Shown one piece after another: positions 6,071 through 7,515 of a stretch of 7,515 nucleotides of DNA. Source of the DNA: Acholeplasmatales bacterium Tener_01 (GTDB lineage Bacteria > Bacillota_I > Bacilli_A > ML615J-28 > CAG-698); assembly GCA_001604495.1 (NCBI GenBank), contig LVBR01000169.1, forward strand, positions 1-7,515, given 5' to 3'. The notes beneath the pieces were generated by a model, which did no database searches, was not told the DNA's origin, and saw only the letters and a program-made list of their open reading frames with translations. Position 1 is the stretch's first letter. The number at the start of each line of letters is the position of its first letter. The translations under genes and the position numbers were made by a program.

Positions 6071-7492
6071 TTATTCTCCTTTATATTTGTCACAAATAGC
6101 TCTTGCAATAGCAACACCATTTGCACCGGCTTGAGCAAGTCCACGAGTGATACCAGCTCCATCGCCACCAACATATAAGTTTTTAATTATTGTTTCAAAT
6201 TTATTATTTACTTCAACTCTATCAGAATAGAATTTAGCTTCAACTCCATAGAACAATGTATGATCACTAGCAATACCAGGAGTTACATGGTTTAGAGCTT
6301 CAACCATTTCAACTAATGATTTCATAGTGTTGTAAGGCAAAATCAAACCTAAATCGCCAGGAACTGCTTCTTTTAGTGTAGGTTTAACAAAGCCTTCTTC
6401 AATACGTTTCTTTGTTGAACGACGTCCTTTTAGAATATCACCATATTTTTGAACGATTACGCTACCGCCACTTAGTTTATTTGCTAAGTGCGCAATTGAT
6501 TTAGCATATTCATTAGGATCTCTAAATGGATCATCAAATTCATGAGAAACTAGAAGAGCAAAGTTAGTATTCTTTGAACCAAGTTTTACATCATGGTATG
6601 AATGTCCGTTACAAACTGTGATTCCTTCGTGGTTTTCAACAACGACATGACCACTTGGGTTAGAACAGAATGTTCTTACTTGAGTACCAACACTAGTGTT
6701 GAAAATGAATTTTCCTTCATATAGGTATTTATTGATATCATTCATAATGATATCGTTAGTTTCAACTCTGACACCGATATCAACACGGTTGTTCTTGAAG
6801 TTGATTCCATACTTAGTTAAAACATCTCTTAACCATTCACTTCCACCACGGCCAACGCCTAGGATTACATAGTCAGCATAGATTTCTTCTTTATTTCCAA
6901 GTACGATACCTTTAACTAAACCATCATTAACAATGATATCTTCAACGTTTCTTTCAAATACCATATCGATATGGTCTTTTAAAGTCTTATTGATGCTACG
7001 TAGAACTTCTAAATTAACTTCAGTTCCTAAGTGACGAACTTGGCCTTTCAAAAGTTTCAATCCCACAGCAATACCTTGACGTTCGATTTCATATACTTCT
7101 TGAGTAGTAGGGTCTGTAAGTTCACTTGGTGCACCATGTTCTAGATTGATTTTATCAACGTACTTGATTAATTTTAGTACTTCTTCATCATCTAGATATT
7201 CGCTCATCCAACCACCGAACTCATCAGTGATGTTAAATTTACCATCTGAGTATGCTCCACAGCCACCAAAACCAGCAGTCATTGAACATGCAGGTAAGCA
7301 TCCAGCCTCACCATTAATGATTGGACATCTCTTTATTTTCTTTTCTAGAATTGGACAATGACGATTATTAATATCATGGCCTTTGTCAATTAATAATACT
7401 TTTTTATCAGGACACTTAAGCATTAACTCATAAGCTGTAAATATCCCACAAGGACCAGCGCCAACAATAATTACATCATACTTTTTTTCCAT
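6071..7492 (-). CDS. NAD(P)/FAD-dependent oxidoreductase of the COG2509 type
   Basis: This 473-residue protein has a Rossmann dinucleotide fold at its N-terminus, DVIIVGAGPCG (6-16) with GxGxxG at Gly11, Gly13 and Gly16, and an acidic strand end (LLIDKG, 33-38). A second FAD contact near the C-terminus is LYVGGDGAGITRG (439-451). Between them are features of the family of uncharacterised FAD-dependent dehydrogenases: a Cys-rich stretch (Cys46, 56, 65, 69) running into GFGGCGAYSDGKFNIT (74-89), an ADYVILGVGRGGSEW segment (206-220), and FCSNPSGHVVVENHEG (275-290). The reaction and substrate are not known for the family. The cysteines could bind metal or be redox-active, but this is inference. 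The ATG at 7492 follows AGAGG (7504-7508) by 11 bases, a slightly long gap, yet the protein starts where the Rossmann strand should. The promoter lies outside the window. The gene is followed after two bases by a small membrane protein gene. Confidence 0.88.
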   Translation of the reverse strand: MEKKYDVIIVGAGPCGIFTAYELMLKCPDKKVLLIDKGHDINNRHCPILEKKIKRCPIINGEAGCLPACSMTAGFGGCGAYSDGKFNITDEFGGWMSEYLDDEEVLKLIKYVDKINLEHGAPSELTDPTTQEVYEIERQGIAVGLKLLKGQVRHLGTEVNLEVLRSINKTLKDHIDMVFERNVEDIIVNDGLVKGIVLGNKEEIYADYVILGVGRGGSEWLRDVLTKYGINFKNNRVDIGVRVETNDIIMNDINKYLYEGKFIFNTSVGTQVRTFCSNPSGHVVVENHEGITVCNGHSYHDVKLGSKNTNFALLVSHEFDDPFRDPNEYAKSIAHLANKLSGGSVIVQKYGDILKGRRSTKKRIEEGFVKPTLKEAVPGDLGLILPYNTMKSLVEMVEALNHVTPGIASDHTLFYGVEAKFYSDRVEVNNKFETIIKNLYVGGDGAGITRGLAQAGANGVAIARAICDKYKGE

Positions 7493-7515
7493 ATATTATA
7501 ATTCCTCTCAACTAT

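Noticed and set aside
6734..6754. Inverted repeat GATATCATT, CAT, AATGATATC
   Set aside because: It lies in the middle of the FAD protein gene and encodes a D-I-I-M-N-D-I stretch. There is no T-tract or nearby start, so it is most likely a by-product of AT-rich codons.
5677..7361. Plus-strand open frames at 5677-5907 and 7146-7361
   Set aside because: Both are antisense to well-supported genes, lack ribosome binding sites and resemble no protein family.
7495..7500. TATAAT just upstream of the FAD protein gene as a promoter -10 box
   Set aside because: It lies only two bases before the ATG, so the start point would fall inside the gene; the ribosome binding site at 7504-7508 would then be outside the transcript.

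Overview
The window is AT-rich, roughly one third G+C by eye. Every gene I can support lies on the minus strand, so transcription runs from high to low coordinates. Ribosome binding sites are strong and GGAGG-like, promoters are recognisable sigma-A type, and tryptophan is encoded by TGG. This suggests a low-GC Gram-positive bacterium (Bacillota) using the standard bacterial code, perhaps an Erysipelotrichia, RF39 or Acholeplasma-like gut lineage. That placement is inference from composition and gene content. All seven visible stop codons are TAA (five) or TAG (two); none is TGA.

There are four transcription units in the direction of transcription. (1) 7492-5535 holds a large FAD-dependent protein of the COG2509 type and, two bases later, a small four-helix membrane protein of unknown function. 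The unit ends at a strong terminator; its promoter lies beyond the window edge. (2) 5487-1332 is a three-gene operon: a MarR-family repressor and the two subunits of a heterodimeric type I ABC exporter of the TM287/288, LmrCD or BmrCD kind. All three genes overlap at stop and start. A clear promoter (TTGAAA, 17 bases, TATAAT) carries a perfect 28-bp palindrome that runs from the -10 box to the ribosome binding site. It is almost certainly the operator through which the repressor controls itself and the exporter. (3) 1289-79 has a near-consensus promoter (TTGACA, 17 bases, TAAAAT) driving a divergent guanylate-kinase-like protein and an overlapping PduL-type phosphotransacylase, closed by a textbook terminator. 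(4) Below position 68 an extended -10 promoter, a good ribosome binding site and a TTG start mark another gene, of which only about ten codons are visible.

The exporter pair shows the division of labour known for heterodimeric exporters. The first subunit has Asp and Gln in place of the catalytic Glu and His but an intact LSGGQ. The second has the catalytic Glu and His but an altered LSQGQ. The PduL protein has no N-terminal extension for microcompartment targeting and no shell genes nearby, so it is probably a free phosphotransacetylase linking acyl-CoA and acyl-phosphate.

I see no CRISPR array, mobile element, rRNA or tRNA. The only non-coding stretches are short (about 80 to 110 bases) and are filled by promoters, an operator and terminators. 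Nothing here clearly represents an undescribed system. The least understood parts are the kinase-like/PduL pair and the FAD protein/membrane protein pair.
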